DNA from: Betaproteobacteria bacterium
GTDB lineage: Bacteria; Pseudomonadota; Gammaproteobacteria; Burkholderiales; SG8-39
Direction: 5' to 3'
Assembly (NCBI GenBank): GCA_016234705.1
Contig: JACRAS010000177.1
Span: forward strand, 27,058 to 91,057
DNA length: 64,000 nucleotides
This document shows, one piece after another, positions 7,861 to 17,645 of this stretch (position 1 is the stretch's first letter; the number at the start of each line of letters is the position of its first letter). Position numbers and translations under genes: made by a program. The notes under the pieces are model-generated. The model saw only the letters and a program-made list of their open reading frames with translations. It ran no database searches and was not told where the DNA came from.

Positions 7861-10800
7861 TTAGAGCAGCACGCGCTCGATGCCGCCCCGATTCGCCTTG
7901 GCCACGTAGTCGGCCATCCAATCGGGTCCGAGCAGGTGCTTGGCCATCTCCACGACGATGTAGTCGGCGTCGGTGCCGGCATCGTCGTCAAAGCGCGCTA
8001 GGCCCTGCAGGCAGGACGGGCAGGAGGTGAGGATCTTGACTTCTCCCCCAAACGTTCCGCCGGCGCCGCCGGCGCGGATCGCCGCCGCGCCTTTCCTCAT
8101 TTCCTCTTCCTTGCGAAAGCGCACCTGCGTGGAAATGTCGGGCCGGGTCAGGGCGAGCGTGCCCGCTTCGCCGCAGCAGCGTTCGGAAAGCGCGACCTCG
8201 CTGCCCATCAGCTGGTTGACGACTTTGAGCGGCTGGTAGGTCTTCATCGGCGTGTGGCAGGGGTCGTGGTAGAGGTAGCGCACGCCCGCGACGCCGTCGA
8301 GCTTCACCCCTTGCTCCAACAGGTATTCGTGGATGTCGAGCAGGCGGCAGCCGGGGAAGATCTTGTCGAATTCGTATTTCTGCAACTGGTCCATGCAGGT
8401 GCCGCAGGACACGATCACGGTCTTGATGTCGAGGTAATTGAGGGTGTTGGCGACGCGGTGAAACAGCACCCGGTTATCGGTGATGATGCGCTTGCCCTCT
8501 TCCTCCTCGCCGGCGGCGGTTTGCGGGTAGCCGCAGCACAAATAGCCCGGCGGCAGCACGCACTGCGCGCCGATCGCATACAGCATCGCCTGCGTCGCCA
8601 ACCCCACCTGGCTGAACAGCCGCTCCGAGCCGCAGCCGGGAAAGTAGAACACCGCGTCGGAGTCCTCGGTCACCTTGGCCGGATCGCGGATGATGGGCAC
8701 GATGTGGCGGTCCTCGATCTCGAGCAGCGCGCGCGCGGTGCGTTTGGGCAGCTTGCCCGGCATCGGTTTGTTGATGAAATGCACCACCCGCGCCTGCAGC
8801 CTGGGATGCCCGGTGGTTGCCGGGGGGCGCCGCGTCTGGCGCTGCGCCAGCCCCAGCATTTTCGCGGCGCGGTAGGCGAGCCGCTGCGCCCGGTAACCCC
8901 ATTCGATCATCACCGCGCGCGCGATCTTGATGGTGTTCGGGTTGGTGGCATTGAGAAACAGCATCGAAGCCGCGGTGCCCGGGTTGAATTTCTTCTTTCC
9001 CTGTTTGCGCAGCACGTTTCTCATCGCGATCGAAACATCGCCGAAATCGATGTCCACCGGGCAGGGATTGGCGCATTTGTGGCATACGGTGCAATGATCG
9101 GCGACGTCGCCGAATTCGTCGAAGTGCCTGAGCGAGATGCCGCGCCGCGTCTGCTCCTCGTACAGAAACGCTTCGATCAGGAGCGAAGTGGCGAGGATCT
9201 TGTTACTCGGGCTGTAGAGCAGGTTGGCGCGCGGCACGTGGGTCGCGCATACCGGTTTGCACTTGCCGCAACGCAGGCAATCCTTGATCGAATCGGCGAT
9301 GCTGCCGGTTTCGGACTGTTCCATGATCAGCGACTCGGCGCCGAGCAGGCTGAAGCTGGGCGTGTAGGCGTTGCGGAGGTCGCCGCCCGCGAGCAGTTTG
9401 CCGGCGTTGAAGCGCCCCTGCGGATCGCACTTCTCTTTGTAGCTGCGAAAGGCCTCGACTTCATGCGGGTCGAGGAACTCGAGCTTGGTGATGCCGATGC
9501 CATGCTCGCCCGAAATCACCCCATCGAGCGATTTCGCCAAGCGCATGATGCGCGCCACCGCCACATTGGCCTCGCGCAGCATGTCGTAATTGTCGGAGTT
9601 GACCGGAATGTTGGTGTGCACGTTGCCGTCGCCGGCGTGCATGTGCAGGGCCACGAACACGCGTGCCTTGAGCACGCGCCGGTGGATCGCGTAGCAGCCC
9701 TCGAGGATGCGGTGGAATACCAGGCCGTCGAACAGTTGCCGCAGCTCGGCGCGCACTTCGTCCTTCCAGGACACGCGCACGCTGTGGTCCTGCAACAGGG
9801 AGAATACGCTCAGTCCGGCGTGGGTTACCGCGGCAAGGCCGGGTACCGCGTCGGCGCTTGCTTGCTCCACCGGCAGATCGAGGTTGAGGAGCAGATACTG
9901 CCAGCGCGCGTGTACCCGGGCGATAAGTTCGCGCGCGGCTTCGCGCCGGTCCCCGAGGAGCTCGGGCGCGGGCAGGGTTTCGCCGTGCTGGGTGAGCGGC
10001 AACTCGTCCTGGAAATACTCGTCCAGCGCAGCTAGTAGGGCAAGCTTGTTCGCGATCGACAGCTCGATATTGATGCGTTCGATGCCATCGGAGTAATCGC
10101 CCAGGCGCTCAAGCGGAATGACCACGTCCTCGTTGATCTTGAACGCGTTGGTGTGCTTGGCAATGGCCGCAGTGCGGGCGCGGTCGAGCCAGAACTTGCG
10201 CCGCGTCTCGGCCGAGACGGCGATGAAACCCTCGCCGCCGCGGGCATTGGCGATGCGCACCACCTGCGATGCGGCCGCCGCCACCGCAGCGTCATCCTCG
10301 CCGACGATATCGCCGATCAGCACCATTTTCGGCCGGCCCGCGTTGCCCATCTGGCGCTTGGCTTTGGTGGCGTAACCCACTGCCTTTAGATAGCGCTCAT
10401 CCATGTGCTCGAGCCCGGCGAGCATCACCCGGGGCGGGTGGTGCCCGCCTTGGGCCATCCCCTCCGGGCGGGCGTCGAGGTGATCCTTGATCTCGACGAT
10501 GGCGGGCACCGAGTCGCGCACTTGGCCGAAGAATTCCAGGCACACGGTGCGGATGGTGGCGGGCATTTTGTGCAGAATGAAGCGCGCCGAGGTGATGATG
10601 CCGTCGCAACCTTCCTTCTGGATGCCTGGAAGTCCGGCGAGGAACTTGTCGGTTACGTCTTTGCCTAGGCCCGCCTTGCGAAAGCGCGAGCCCGGAATTT
10701 CCAGGATTTCGGGCTCGCCCTCGGGGGTGCTGCCGTCGCGGCGGTAGCGCTGCATCCGGAAGCGCGTTAGCTCGGAATCGTGGATCTTGCCCAGATTGTG

Positions 10801-11796
10801 TGCGAGGCGCGTGACTTCGAGGAAATGACCCGTCGCATCGACCATGCGCCAGGAGACGAGATTGTCCAGGGCGGTGCCCCACAACACCGCCTTCTTGCCG
10901 CCGGCGTTCATGGCGACATTGCCGCCGATGCAGGATGCGTCGGCCGAGGTCGGATCGACCGCGAACACCTGGCCCGCCGCCTCCGCCGCCTCCATCACGC
11001 GCTTGGTCACTACGCCCGCGCCGCAGCGTATGGTCGCGACCTGCCGGGCCACGCCCGGCAGCCAACTTTGTTCGACCGCGCCCAGCGCATCAAGCTTCTC
11101 GGTATTGATGACCGCGCACAAGCGGGTGAGCGGCACGGCGCCGCCGGTGTAGCCGGTGCCGCCCCCGCGTGGAATGATGGTGAGTCCAAGCTCGATGCAA
11201 TCGCGCACCACCGCGGCCGTTTCGTCTTCGCTGTCCGGATGGATGACCACGAAGGGGTATTCGACGCGCCAGTCGGTGGCGTCGGTGACGTGGGAGACGC
11301 GCGCCAGGCCGTCGAACTGGATGTTGTCGCGGCGCGTGCTGCGGCAAAGTTTCTTTAGTGCGAGGCGGCGCAGCGTCGCCACCTCGGCGAAGCCCGCGCC
11401 GAAGGCGTCTACCGCGTCGCGCGCACGCTCCAGCAGATAGGTCACTTTCTGCGCGCGCGCCGCTTGTTGCGCTTTGGCTTCGACGTGCGTGCCCGCCTCG
11501 GCCAGATTTTGCAGGCGGCGCTTCTCGATCTCGTCCAGGCGGTGGCGCATGGCCTCGATCAGCGCCGCGCGCCGGCCCGGGTTGTCCTGCAAGTCGTCCT
11601 GCAGGTACGGATTGCGCGACACTACCCAGATGTCGCCCAGCACTTCGTACAGCATGCGCGCCGAGCGCCCGGTTACGCGTTCCAGGCGCAGTTCGCGCAG
11701 CGCCTCCCACGCCTTTTCGCCGAGCAGGCGCAGCACGATCTCGCGGTCGGAGAACGAGGTGTAGTTGTACGGAATTTCGCGCAGGCGGGCGCTCAT
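7861..11796 (-). CDS. Giant FAD-linked oxidase / Fe-S / CCG-domain oxidoreductase (DUF3683 type)
   Basis: A 1311-residue fusion in the D-lactate/glycolate dehydrogenase style. In order: an N-terminal DUF3683-like region (about 1-170); an FAD-binding type 4 domain with [15 protein letters not shown] near residue 240; an FAD-oxidase C-terminal domain ([17 protein letters not shown]); two [4Fe-4S] motifs ([11 protein letters not shown] and [12 protein letters not shown]); and two cysteine-rich CCG repeats ([12 protein letters not shown]...LCCGYPQ and YHDPCHTP...RCCGEAG). It thus combines GlcD-, GlcE/F- or GlpC-like parts in one chain. The start [12 protein letters not shown] was chosen over a GC-rich 36-codon extension. 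Oxidation of a 2-hydroxyacid with electrons passed to quinone is inference from the domains. The substrate is not known. Confidence 0.88.
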   Translation of the reverse strand: MSARLREIPYNYTSFSDREIVLRLLGEKAWEALRELRLERVTGRSARMLYEVLGDIWVVSRNPYLQDDLQDNPGRRAALIEAMRHRLDEIEKRRLQNLAEAGTHVEAKAQQAARAQKVTYLLERARDAVDAFGAGFAEVATLRRLALKKLCRSTRRDNIQFDGLARVSHVTDATDWRVEYPFVVIHPDSEDETAAVVRDCIELGLTIIPRGGGTGYTGGAVPLTRLCAVINTEKLDALGAVEQSWLPGVARQVATIRCGAGVVTKRVMEAAEAAGQVFAVDPTSADASCIGGNVAMNAGGKKAVLWGTALDNLVSWRMVDATGHFLEVTRLAHNLGKIHDSELTRFRMQRYRRDGSTPEGEPEILEIPGSRFRKAGLGKDVTDKFLAGLPGIQKEGCDGIITSARFILHKMPATIRTVCLEFFGQVRDSVPAIVEIKDHLDARPEGMAQGGHHPPRVMLAGLEHMDERYLKAVGYATKAKRQMGNAGRPKMVLIGDIVGEDDAAVAAAASQVVRIANARGGEGFIAVSAETRRKFWLDRARTAAIAKHTNAFKINEDVVIPLERLGDYSDGIERINIELSIANKLALLAALDEYFQDELPLTQHGETLPAPELLGDRREAARELIARVHARWQYLLLNLDLPVEQASADAVPGLAAVTHAGLSVFSLLQDHSVRVSWKDEVRAELRQLFDGLVFHRILEGCYAIHRRVLKARVFVALHMHAGDGNVHTNIPVNSDNYDMLREANVAVARIMRLAKSLDGVISGEHGIGITKLEFLDPHEVEAFRSYKEKCDPQGRFNAGKLLAGGDLRNAYTPSFSLLGAESLIMEQSETGSIADSIKDCLRCGKCKPVCATHVPRANLLYSPSNKILATSLLIEAFLYEEQTRRGISLRHFDEFGDVADHCTVCHKCANPCPVDIDFGDVSIAMRNVLRKQGKKKFNPGTAASMLFLNATNPNTIKIARAVMIEWGYRAQRLAYRAAKMLGLAQRQTRRPPATTGHPRLQARVVHFINKPMPGKLPKRTARALLEIEDRHIVPIIRDPAKVTEDSDAVFYFPGCGSERLFSQVGLATQAMLYAIGAQCVLPPGYLCCGYPQTAAGEEEEGKRIITDNRVLFHRVANTLNYLDIKTVIVSCGTCMDQLQKYEFDKIFPGCRLLDIHEYLLEQGVKLDGVAGVRYLYHDPCHTPMKTYQPLKVVNQLMGSEVALSERCCGEAGTLALTRPDISTQVRFRKEEEMRKGAAAIRAGGAGGTFGGEVKILTSCPSCLQGLARFDDDAGTDADYIVVEMAKHLLGPDWMADYVAKANRGGIERVLL

Positions 11797-11812
11797 TTGA
11801 AATTCTCGGCCA

Positions 11813-12625
11813 TCACTGCGCGTCCGCGTCCGCGGCGGCGCCGGCCACGGCTTCGGCAACGGGCTGCGGGAAGATGTCGCGATAGCTGGCATAGAAGCTG
11901 GCAAACAGGATGGGAACGTAGGTCAGCATCACCGGCAGCACCACCAGCAGAAACGCATCCTGCGATTTGTTCCCGAGCAGCCCGCGAACCAGCAGTGCGA
12001 GCAGGAACAAGGCTAAGCTGCAAATGAGACCGAGCAGAAGCAGGGCGATGCCGTAGGCGAGAAACGCCCGCCAGTTACGAAAAGTGGCAAACAGGCTATA
12101 GAACATCGCTTGCAGCGCGGGCAGATTGCGCCACGCCGAGAGGGCGGGCGCGAACCAGAGTGAAGCCAGCACCGGGAGATAGAGCGTGCCGGCCAGTGCC
12201 GCAGCCACGGCAAGACTGCCGTCCTCCAATGCCGAGGCTGGCGGCCTCTCGCCCAATACCAACAGTTGCAACAGCACGCCGCCATCGGCGAGGGCGGACA
12301 GTCCCAGGATGGCGAATGCGCTCGCCAGGTAAAGGCTGCCCTGCCGCAGAAGCGCCGGCAAATTTGTTCTGAAACCGGAGAACAGCAGCGCAAACCCGAC
12401 TCTCTTTCCCTGGTCGATCTCCCGGCTGACGATCATGAAGCTCGCCGAGAAGGCCGGAATGAGCACGGTTGCGGCAACCCATCCCAGCACCGGAATCATG
12501 CCCAGCAGCTGCATCAGCATGATGTAGGAGAACACCAGGAACGCCCACATCGCCGGGTATTTGCGAAACAGCGCGAAGCCGGTCAGCACCCAGTTCCAGC
12601 CGCAGGCTGCGGGGACCGTATTCAT
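11813..12625 (-). CDS. BPSS1780-family integral membrane protein
   Basis: A 270-residue protein with about six hydrophobic segments, for example [40 protein letters not shown] and [20 protein letters not shown]. The opening [18 protein letters not shown] is typical of the family, which is common in betaproteobacteria and has no defined function. I start at [10 protein letters not shown] (12625); an ATG further upstream in frame would run into the thrB remnant. It precedes the giant oxidoreductase by 16 bp on the same strand. Confidence 0.8.
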   Translation of the reverse strand: MNTVPAACGWNWVLTGFALFRKYPAMWAFLVFSYIMLMQLLGMIPVLGWVAATVLIPAFSASFMIVSREIDQGKRVGFALLFSGFRTNLPALLRQGSLYLASAFAILGLSALADGGVLLQLLVLGERPPASALEDGSLAVAAALAGTLYLPVLASLWFAPALSAWRNLPALQAMFYSLFATFRNWRAFLAYGIALLLLGLICSLALFLLALLVRGLLGNKSQDAFLLVVLPVMLTYVPILFASFYASYRDIFPQPVAEAVAGAAADADAQ

Positions 12626-12647
12626 GATCGTTCCGGCGCGCCTGACA

Positions 12648-12800
12648 TCAGACCCATGGTGCATCGCCGGCGTGGTCGATACGAAGCTTGAGGATGCGGC
12701 GGAAGTGCTCGGGGTCGTGCGCATGCATCAGGGCGCCGACGCAATGGTGCTTCAGCCAGGCGGAAAACTGCTCGGGCGTGACCGGAGTGAAGACAGACAT
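12648..12800 (-). pseudogene. thrB: Homoserine kinase remnant: N- and C-terminal ends joined by a large internal deletion
   Basis: A 50-codon open frame. Residues 1-24 (MSVFTPVTPEQFSAWLKHH then CVGAL) match the start of ThrB, a kinase of about 315-330 residues. Residues 25-50 (MHAHDPEHFRRILKLRI) match its extreme C-terminus. All of the ATP- and substrate-binding core is missing, yet the frame is kept across the joint. The position, after DUF2782 and before the BPSS1780 gene, is the usual thrB locus in this group. The remnant cannot be a kinase. It could be a real deletion or an assembly artefact; another homoserine kinase may exist elsewhere. Confidence 0.7.
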
Positions 12801-12809
12801 GCGGGCAGT

Positions 12810-12880
12810 GGGTGAGGAGCGATGGGTGAAGGGGCTGCGCCGGCTTACCCCTCACCGATCAGCCCTCACCCATCACCCGA
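12810..12880. repeat. Heptad-repeat hairpin between DUF2782 and thrB remnant
   Basis: The left arm reads in 7-base steps (GGGTGAG, GAGCGAT, GGGTGAA, GGGG). The right arm reads TCACCGA, TCAGCCC, TCACCCA, TCACCCG. The arms are complementary over about 24 bases with a few mismatches. The element spans almost the whole gap from the DUF2782 stop to the thrB start and leaves no Shine-Dalgarno sequence before that start. Confidence 0.7.
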
Positions 12881-12881
12881 T

Positions 12882-13223
12882 TCAGAAAGAATGGATTACC
12901 CATTGCGGCACGCGCAGGCCGGAGTCGAGCGAATCGCGGCGTATCATCGTGCCGTCGCCGGTGACGTCCATCAGGAAGTAGGACACGCCATGCGGCGGCG
13001 TGACTTTCACGGCATAGAGCTTGCCGTTGATGCGGAACTCCTCCACCTTGTCTTCGCCGCGCGTGGTGATCGTCACCTGTGGTTCGAGCGCCGGATCGGG
13101 CACGAGCCCGGGCGGGGGAGGGGGTGGCTCGGGCAAGGGCTCGAGCTTGGGCAACTGTTGCGCGGCGAGCGGAAGCGCAATTCCGAGGAGGGCTAGTGCG
13201 AACAAGCGGCGCATGGCGGGCAT
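12882..13223 (-). CDS. DUF2782 periplasmic protein
   Basis: A small exported protein of 113 residues: signal peptide MRRLFALALLGIALPLAAQQ, a Pro-rich spacer (PLPEPPPPPPGLVPDP), then the DUF2782 core (VEEFRINGKLYAVKV, YFLMDVTGDG, RVPQWVIHSF). No enzymatic motif is visible and the family has no known role. The gene is a standard neighbour of polA and thrB in betaproteobacteria. Two ATGs (13223 and 13214) fit; the first has GAGAAA about 9 nt upstream. Confidence 0.8.
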   Translation of the reverse strand: MPAMRRLFALALLGIALPLAAQQLPKLEPLPEPPPPPPGLVPDPALEPQVTITTRGEDKVEEFRINGKLYAVKVTPPHGVSYFLMDVTGDGTMIRRDSLDSGLRVPQWVIHSF

Positions 13224-13273
13224 CCGGTTGGGTTTCTCGACGATCGCCAATTTTAGCAGATTCGGGCACTGGC

Positions 13274-13996
13274 TCAGAGATTGAGCAGATTCTCGCGTTC
13301 GGTCGGCAATGGCGCAAATCCGCGCTTTTCATAATATTTGAATATTGCCTCGACCACTGCCGCCGGATCGTCGATCATTTGCACCAGATCCAGGTCTGCG
13401 GGATCGATCATGTGCTCCGTCTGCATGTGCTCGCGAAACCAGGCCAGGAGCCCCTGCCAGAACGGCGAATGCACCAGGATAATGGGCATCTTGCGCGTCT
13501 TGCCGGTCTGCACCAGGGTAAGCGCCTCGGACAGCTCGTCCAGTGTGCCGAACCCCCCCGGCAGCACCACGTAGGCGGTGGCGAATTTGACGAAGCTGAC
13601 CTTGCGCGCGAAAAAGTGGTGGAAGGTGAGGCTGATGTCCTGGTAGCGGTTGCTGAGCTGCTCGTTCGGCAACTGGATATTGAGGCCGACCGAGGGCGAT
13701 TTGCCGAAGTAGGCGCCCTTGTTGGCCGCTTCCATGATGCCGGGGCCGCCGCCGGAGACGACCGAGAAGCCGGCGTCGGAGAGGCGCCGGGCGATGCTCT
13801 CCGCCAGCAGGTAGTAGGGCGAGTCGGCGCTCGCGCGCGCGCTGCCGAAGATGCTCACCGCCGGGCGGATCTGCGCCAGGCGTTCGGTGGCTTCGACGAA
13901 TTCTGACATAATCCCGAATATCCGCCAGGACTCGCGCGCGTTATGGGCCATGTCTGCTGCGCCGGCGTCGGCCGGCCGCGGAAGTTTTCCATTCAT
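13274..13996 (-). CDS. LOG-family protein (TIGR00730 Rossmann-fold nucleotide hydrolase)
   Basis: A 240-residue protein of the lysine-decarboxylase-like/LOG family. It carries both signatures: SGGGPGIMEAANKGA and LPGGFGTLDELSEAL. Characterised members cleave nucleoside 5'-monophosphates (cytokinin activation, or PpnN-type purine nucleotide breakdown). The substrate here is not known. The start at 13996 (MNGKLPRPADAG) leaves 12 bp to the divergent polA start; an alternative start MSEFVEATERL would shorten it by 36 residues. Confidence 0.85.
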   Translation of the reverse strand: MNGKLPRPADAGAADMAHNARESWRIFGIMSEFVEATERLAQIRPAVSIFGSARASADSPYYLLAESIARRLSDAGFSVVSGGGPGIMEAANKGAYFGKSPSVGLNIQLPNEQLSNRYQDISLTFHHFFARKVSFVKFATAYVVLPGGFGTLDELSEALTLVQTGKTRKMPIILVHSPFWQGLLAWFREHMQTEHMIDPADLDLVQMIDDPAAVVEAIFKYYEKRGFAPLPTERENLLNL

Positions 13997-14008
13997 ACCT
14001 GAGCCTCT

Positions 14009-16744
14009 ATGAAAACCCTGCTGTTGGTGGATGGCTCGTCCTACCTGTACCGCGCGTTTCACGCGCTGCCGGACTTGCGCAACGCGCGCGGCGAGCCCAC
14101 GGGCGCGATCTACGGCGTGCTCAACATGCTACGACGGCTCGCCGCCGACTACAAGCCGGACTATCTCGCTTGCGTGTTCGATGCCAAGGGCAGGACTTTC
14201 CGCGACGAGTGGTATGCCGAGTACAAGGCTCACCGCCCGTCCATGCCCGAAGACCTCGCGCGCCAGATCGAGCCGCTGCATCAGGCCGTCGCCGCGCTAG
14301 GCTGGCCGCTCGTGATGATAGCCGGGGTCGAGGCCGATGACGTCATCGGCACGCTCGCGCGGCAGGCTACCGTGGCCGGCATGCGCTGCGTCGTCTCCAC
14401 CGGCGACAAGGACCTGGCGCAGCTGGTGAACCCCAGCGTCACGCTGATCAATACCATGAGCAACGAGCGCCTGGACGAAGCCGGCGTCGAGGCCAAGTTC
14501 GGCGTGCCGCCGCGCCTGATGCTCGATTACCTCACCCTGGTCGGCGACAGCGTGGACAACGTGCCGGGCGTGGAAAAAGTCGGACCTAAGACCGCGCTTA
14601 AATGGCTCTCCCAATATGGCTCGCTCGATGGGGTCATCGCCCACGCGCAGGAAATCGGCGGCGTGGTGGGGGAAAATTTGCGCCGCGCGCTTCCCTGGTT
14701 GCCGCAAGCGAAAAAACTCCTGACCGTCTACTGCGACGTGCCGCTGCCGCTCAAGCCGGAGGAATTGCTGCCGCAACCGCACGGCGAGGCCGAACTTGCC
14801 GGGCTGTTCCAGCGCTTCGGCTTCAAGAGCTGGCTGAAGGATTCGGCCCCGGCGGGCGCCGCAGCCGTGGAGCCCGGAGCGCAGCAGGCCCACACTGAGC
14901 CCGAGCCGCGACAGGCCGACAACGAACCCGACCCGATAGCGCGCCGCTACGACACCATATTCGACGAAGCCCAGATGGCCGAGTGGCTGAAACTGCTCGA
15001 TAGCGCCGCTTTGGTCGCGTTCGACACCGAAACCACCGGCCTCGATCCTTTGACCGCGCAACTGGTGGGCATGTCTTTTTGCGCCGAGCCCGGGCGCTCG
15101 GCGTATCTGCCGCTGGCGCATAACTACGCCGGCGCGCCGCCGCAGTTGGGCGTAGCGCGCGCCCTTGCCTTGTTGCGCCCCTGGCTCGAAGACGCGGGTA
15201 AGCCAAAGCTCGGCCAGAACCTCAAATACGATCAACACGTGCTTGCCAATCACGGCGTTCGGCTTCATGGCGTGGTGCATGACACGCTGCTCGAGTCCTA
15301 CGTGCTCGAGTCGCATTTGCGCCACGACCTGGGCTCGCTCGCCGAGCGCCATCTGCACCTGGCCACCATCAGCTACGACGACGTCACCGGCAAGGGCGCG
15401 CAGCGCATCGGTTTCGAACAGGTGAGCGTGGAGCGCGCCACCGAGTACTCCGCCGAGGATGCCGACGTGACCCTGCGCCTGCACCGGCGCCTGTATCCCC
15501 CGGTGCTGGCCGAGGCCGGGCTCGAATACGTATACCGGCGGATTGAGCTACCGGCGCGCGAAGTGCTGTTCCGGATGGAGCGCAGCGGCGTGCTCATCGA
15601 CGCCGCCCTGCTCGAGGCGCAAAGCCGCGAACTGGGGCAGAAGATGGTGGAGTTGGAACACAGGGCCTATCGCGAAGCCGGCCAGCCGTTCAACCTGAAT
15701 TCGCCCAAGCAGATCGGCGAAATTTTGTTCGAGCGCCTGCAGTTGCCGGTGCTGAAAAAGACCCCGAGCGGCGCGCCGTCCACCGACGAGGAGGTGCTGG
15801 AGAGGCTGGCCGCGGATTACCCCCTGCCCAAGACCCTGCTCGATTACCGCGCGCTCACGAAGCTGAAATCCACCTACACCGACAAGCTGCCGCGCATGGT
15901 CAACCCCGCGACCGGGCGCGTGCATACCAATTACGCCCAGGCGACGGCGGTGACCGGACGCCTCGCCAGCACCGATCCCAACCTGCAGAACATTCCGGTG
16001 CGTACAACCGAGGGGCGGCGCATCCGCGAGGCGTTCATCGCGCCCGCCGGTTGCGTCATCGTCTCGGCCGACTATTCCCAAATCGAGTTGCGCATCATGG
16101 CGCACATCTCGCGCGACGAGAATCTGTTGCGCGCTTTCGCCGCGGGCGAGGACGTGCACCGCGCCACCGCCGCGGAGATCTTCAACCGAAGCTTGCATGA
16201 AGTCACGCCGGAAGAGCGCCGCTACGCCAAGGTGATCAATTTCGGCCTGATCTATGGCATGTCGGCTTTCGGCGTGGCGCAGGCTTTGGGTTTGGAGCGC
16301 GCCACCGCCCAGGCTTACATCGATAGCTATTTTACTCGCTACCCCGGGGTCGCGCGTTACATGCAGCAGACGCGAGAGCAGGCGCGCGCGCGCGGCTATG
16401 TCGAAACCGTGTTCGGCCGCCGCCTGTGGCTGGCCGAGATCAGGGCCGCCAACAGCGGCCGGCGGCAGGGCGCCGAGCGCGCCGCCATCAACGCGCCGAT
16501 GCAGGGGACGGCAGCGGACCTGATCAAGCTCTCCATGATCGCGGTGCAGAACTGGCTCGACCGGGAAAACCTGTCGGCGAAGCTGGTGATGCAAGTGCAC
16601 GACGAACTGGTGCTGGAAGTACCGCAATCCGAGTTGACGCGGGTGCGCGAGGAACTGCCGCAACTGATGAGCGGCGTGGCCCGGCTTGCGGTGCCGCTTG
16701 TAGTGGACGTGGGTGCGGGTGCAAACTGGGAGCAGGCGCATTGA
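14009..16744 (+). CDS. polA: DNA polymerase I
   Basis: A full-length PolA of 911 residues. The 5'-3' exonuclease domain (1-290) opens with LLLVDGSSYLYRAFHAL and contains GVEADDVIGTLAR and GDKDLAQLV. The proofreading domain keeps its catalytic FDTETTG motif near residue 339, so 3'-5' activity is probably intact. The polymerase domain has motif A (VSADYSQIELR, near 687), motif B (RRYAKVINFGLIYGMSAFG) and motif C (MQVHDELVLEV, near 865). It serves in Okazaki fragment maturation and repair. The next gene begins 17 bp after its stop. Confidence 0.97.
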   Translation: MKTLLLVDGSSYLYRAFHALPDLRNARGEPTGAIYGVLNMLRRLAADYKPDYLACVFDAKGRTFRDEWYAEYKAHRPSMPEDLARQIEPLHQAVAALGWPLVMIAGVEADDVIGTLARQATVAGMRCVVSTGDKDLAQLVNPSVTLINTMSNERLDEAGVEAKFGVPPRLMLDYLTLVGDSVDNVPGVEKVGPKTALKWLSQYGSLDGVIAHAQEIGGVVGENLRRALPWLPQAKKLLTVYCDVPLPLKPEELLPQPHGEAELAGLFQRFGFKSWLKDSAPAGAAAVEPGAQQAHTEPEPRQADNEPDPIARRYDTIFDEAQMAEWLKLLDSAALVAFDTETTGLDPLTAQLVGMSFCAEPGRSAYLPLAHNYAGAPPQLGVARALALLRPWLEDAGKPKLGQNLKYDQHVLANHGVRLHGVVHDTLLESYVLESHLRHDLGSLAERHLHLATISYDDVTGKGAQRIGFEQVSVERATEYSAEDADVTLRLHRRLYPPVLAEAGLEYVYRRIELPAREVLFRMERSGVLIDAALLEAQSRELGQKMVELEHRAYREAGQPFNLNSPKQIGEILFERLQLPVLKKTPSGAPSTDEEVLERLAADYPLPKTLLDYRALTKLKSTYTDKLPRMVNPATGRVHTNYAQATAVTGRLASTDPNLQNIPVRTTEGRRIREAFIAPAGCVIVSADYSQIELRIMAHISRDENLLRAFAAGEDVHRATAAEIFNRSLHEVTPEERRYAKVINFGLIYGMSAFGVAQALGLERATAQAYIDSYFTRYPGVARYMQQTREQARARGYVETVFGRRLWLAEIRAANSGRRQGAERAAINAPMQGTAADLIKLSMIAVQNWLDRENLSAKLVMQVHDELVLEVPQSELTRVREELPQLMSGVARLAVPLVVDVGAGANWEQAH

Positions 16745-16761
16745 CTGTACCCGCGAGCGAG

Positions 16762-17445
16762 ATGAGCAAACCCTCCAGCCAGAAGCCGTCTGCTGCGTGC
16801 GCGCCCGGTCGCGGACCGTTGCGGCATGTCGTGCTGCTCGGCGACGCGTTGCTGGAGGCTTACAGCAGTATCGACAAGTCGCCGGGAAAATTCGAGGATG
16901 CCCTGCTTCCCGGGACGCGCGACCAGTGGAAAATCAGCGTCGTCTCCGCGGCCGAGATCGAGCGCGCCGGGCCCGCGCTCGTCCTGCCCGGGGACGCCAC
17001 CCACGCGATTATTTTCATCGAAGGCAATCACGCGATCGAGCAGAGCGGGCTGCTCCACAGCCGCCCGGATGCGTACGGGCAGACGCTGGGGCAGCTCTCG
17101 CTCGCCGCCGACGAGTTCGAGCGCACGCTCGCGCGGCTGATCCACGTGGCGCAGGCGGCGCGGCTGGTGATCATGGTGTGCACCATGTTTCAACCCAACT
17201 ACAAGGACCCGACGCGCCAGCGCACCGCCTGCGCGGCGTTGGCGGTATTCAACGACCGCGTGACCAAGCGCGCCGCCGAGGCGCGGGTATCCCTGATCGA
17301 CCTGCGCCTGATCTGCAACGAGCCCGAAGACTATGACCAGCCGACGCGCTTGTCCCAGAGCGGCTTGCAAAAGGCGGCCAACGTCATCCGCTTCGCCATG
17401 TTCGAACTCGACGCCGGGGCGCGCCGCAGCGAGGTGTTTTTCTAG
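16762..17445 (+). CDS. SGNH/GDSL-hydrolase-like protein with degenerate active site
   Basis: A 227-residue protein with an SGNH fold pattern: block I is HVVLLGDALLEAY, and the last block is YDQPTRLSQSGLQKAA. In active members these read GDSxTxG and DxxH; here the serine is alanine and the histidine is arginine. The oxyanion-type segment IIFIEGNHAIEQSG carries a GN and may be retained. The protein may have lost hydrolase activity or act as a binding protein (inference). It lies just after polA; a TTG overlapping the polA stop (16741) is an alternative start. A terminator-like hairpin follows at 17524. Confidence 0.65.
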   Translation: MSKPSSQKPSAACAPGRGPLRHVVLLGDALLEAYSSIDKSPGKFEDALLPGTRDQWKISVVSAAEIERAGPALVLPGDATHAIIFIEGNHAIEQSGLLHSRPDAYGQTLGQLSLAADEFERTLARLIHVAQAARLVIMVCTMFQPNYKDPTRQRTACAALAVFNDRVTKRAAEARVSLIDLRLICNEPEDYDQPTRLSQSGLQKAANVIRFAMFELDAGARRSEVFF

Positions 17446-17523
17446 AACGACCGGCTACTCTCCATGTTCGACACTATCGTGACCGAGTGCCGACGGCCGC
17501 GGCGCGCGCGATCATGCGCACAG

Positions 17524-17548
17524 AAAAGCTTCCAGTCGAGGCTTTTTT
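17524..17548 (+). terminator. Intrinsic terminator after the SGNH gene
   Basis: AAAAGCTTC (17524-17532), loop CAGTC, GAGGCTTTT (17538-17546) and two more T. This gives a 9-bp stem with one G-U pair and a six-T tail. It closes the polA/SGNH transcript before ppk2. Confidence 0.7.
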
Positions 17549-17645
17549 GGACTACACTTTCAAACGGTGCATATCGCATTTCAAGGGCGTGGGCCTTCCA
17601 ACGAGGGCCGGACGTGACCATAGCGTGAGAATAGGATGAGACGTC

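Noticed and set aside
8254..10035. 593-codon open frame on the plus strand
   Set aside because: It lies opposite the large FAD oxidoreductase, has His/Ala/Arg-rich low-complexity translation and no domain; it is an antisense by-product of high GC.
12622..12855. 77-codon minus-strand frame across the thrB remnant
   Set aside because: It is in a different frame, Arg/Pro-rich and crosses the hairpin; the thrB frame shows clear homology at both ends.
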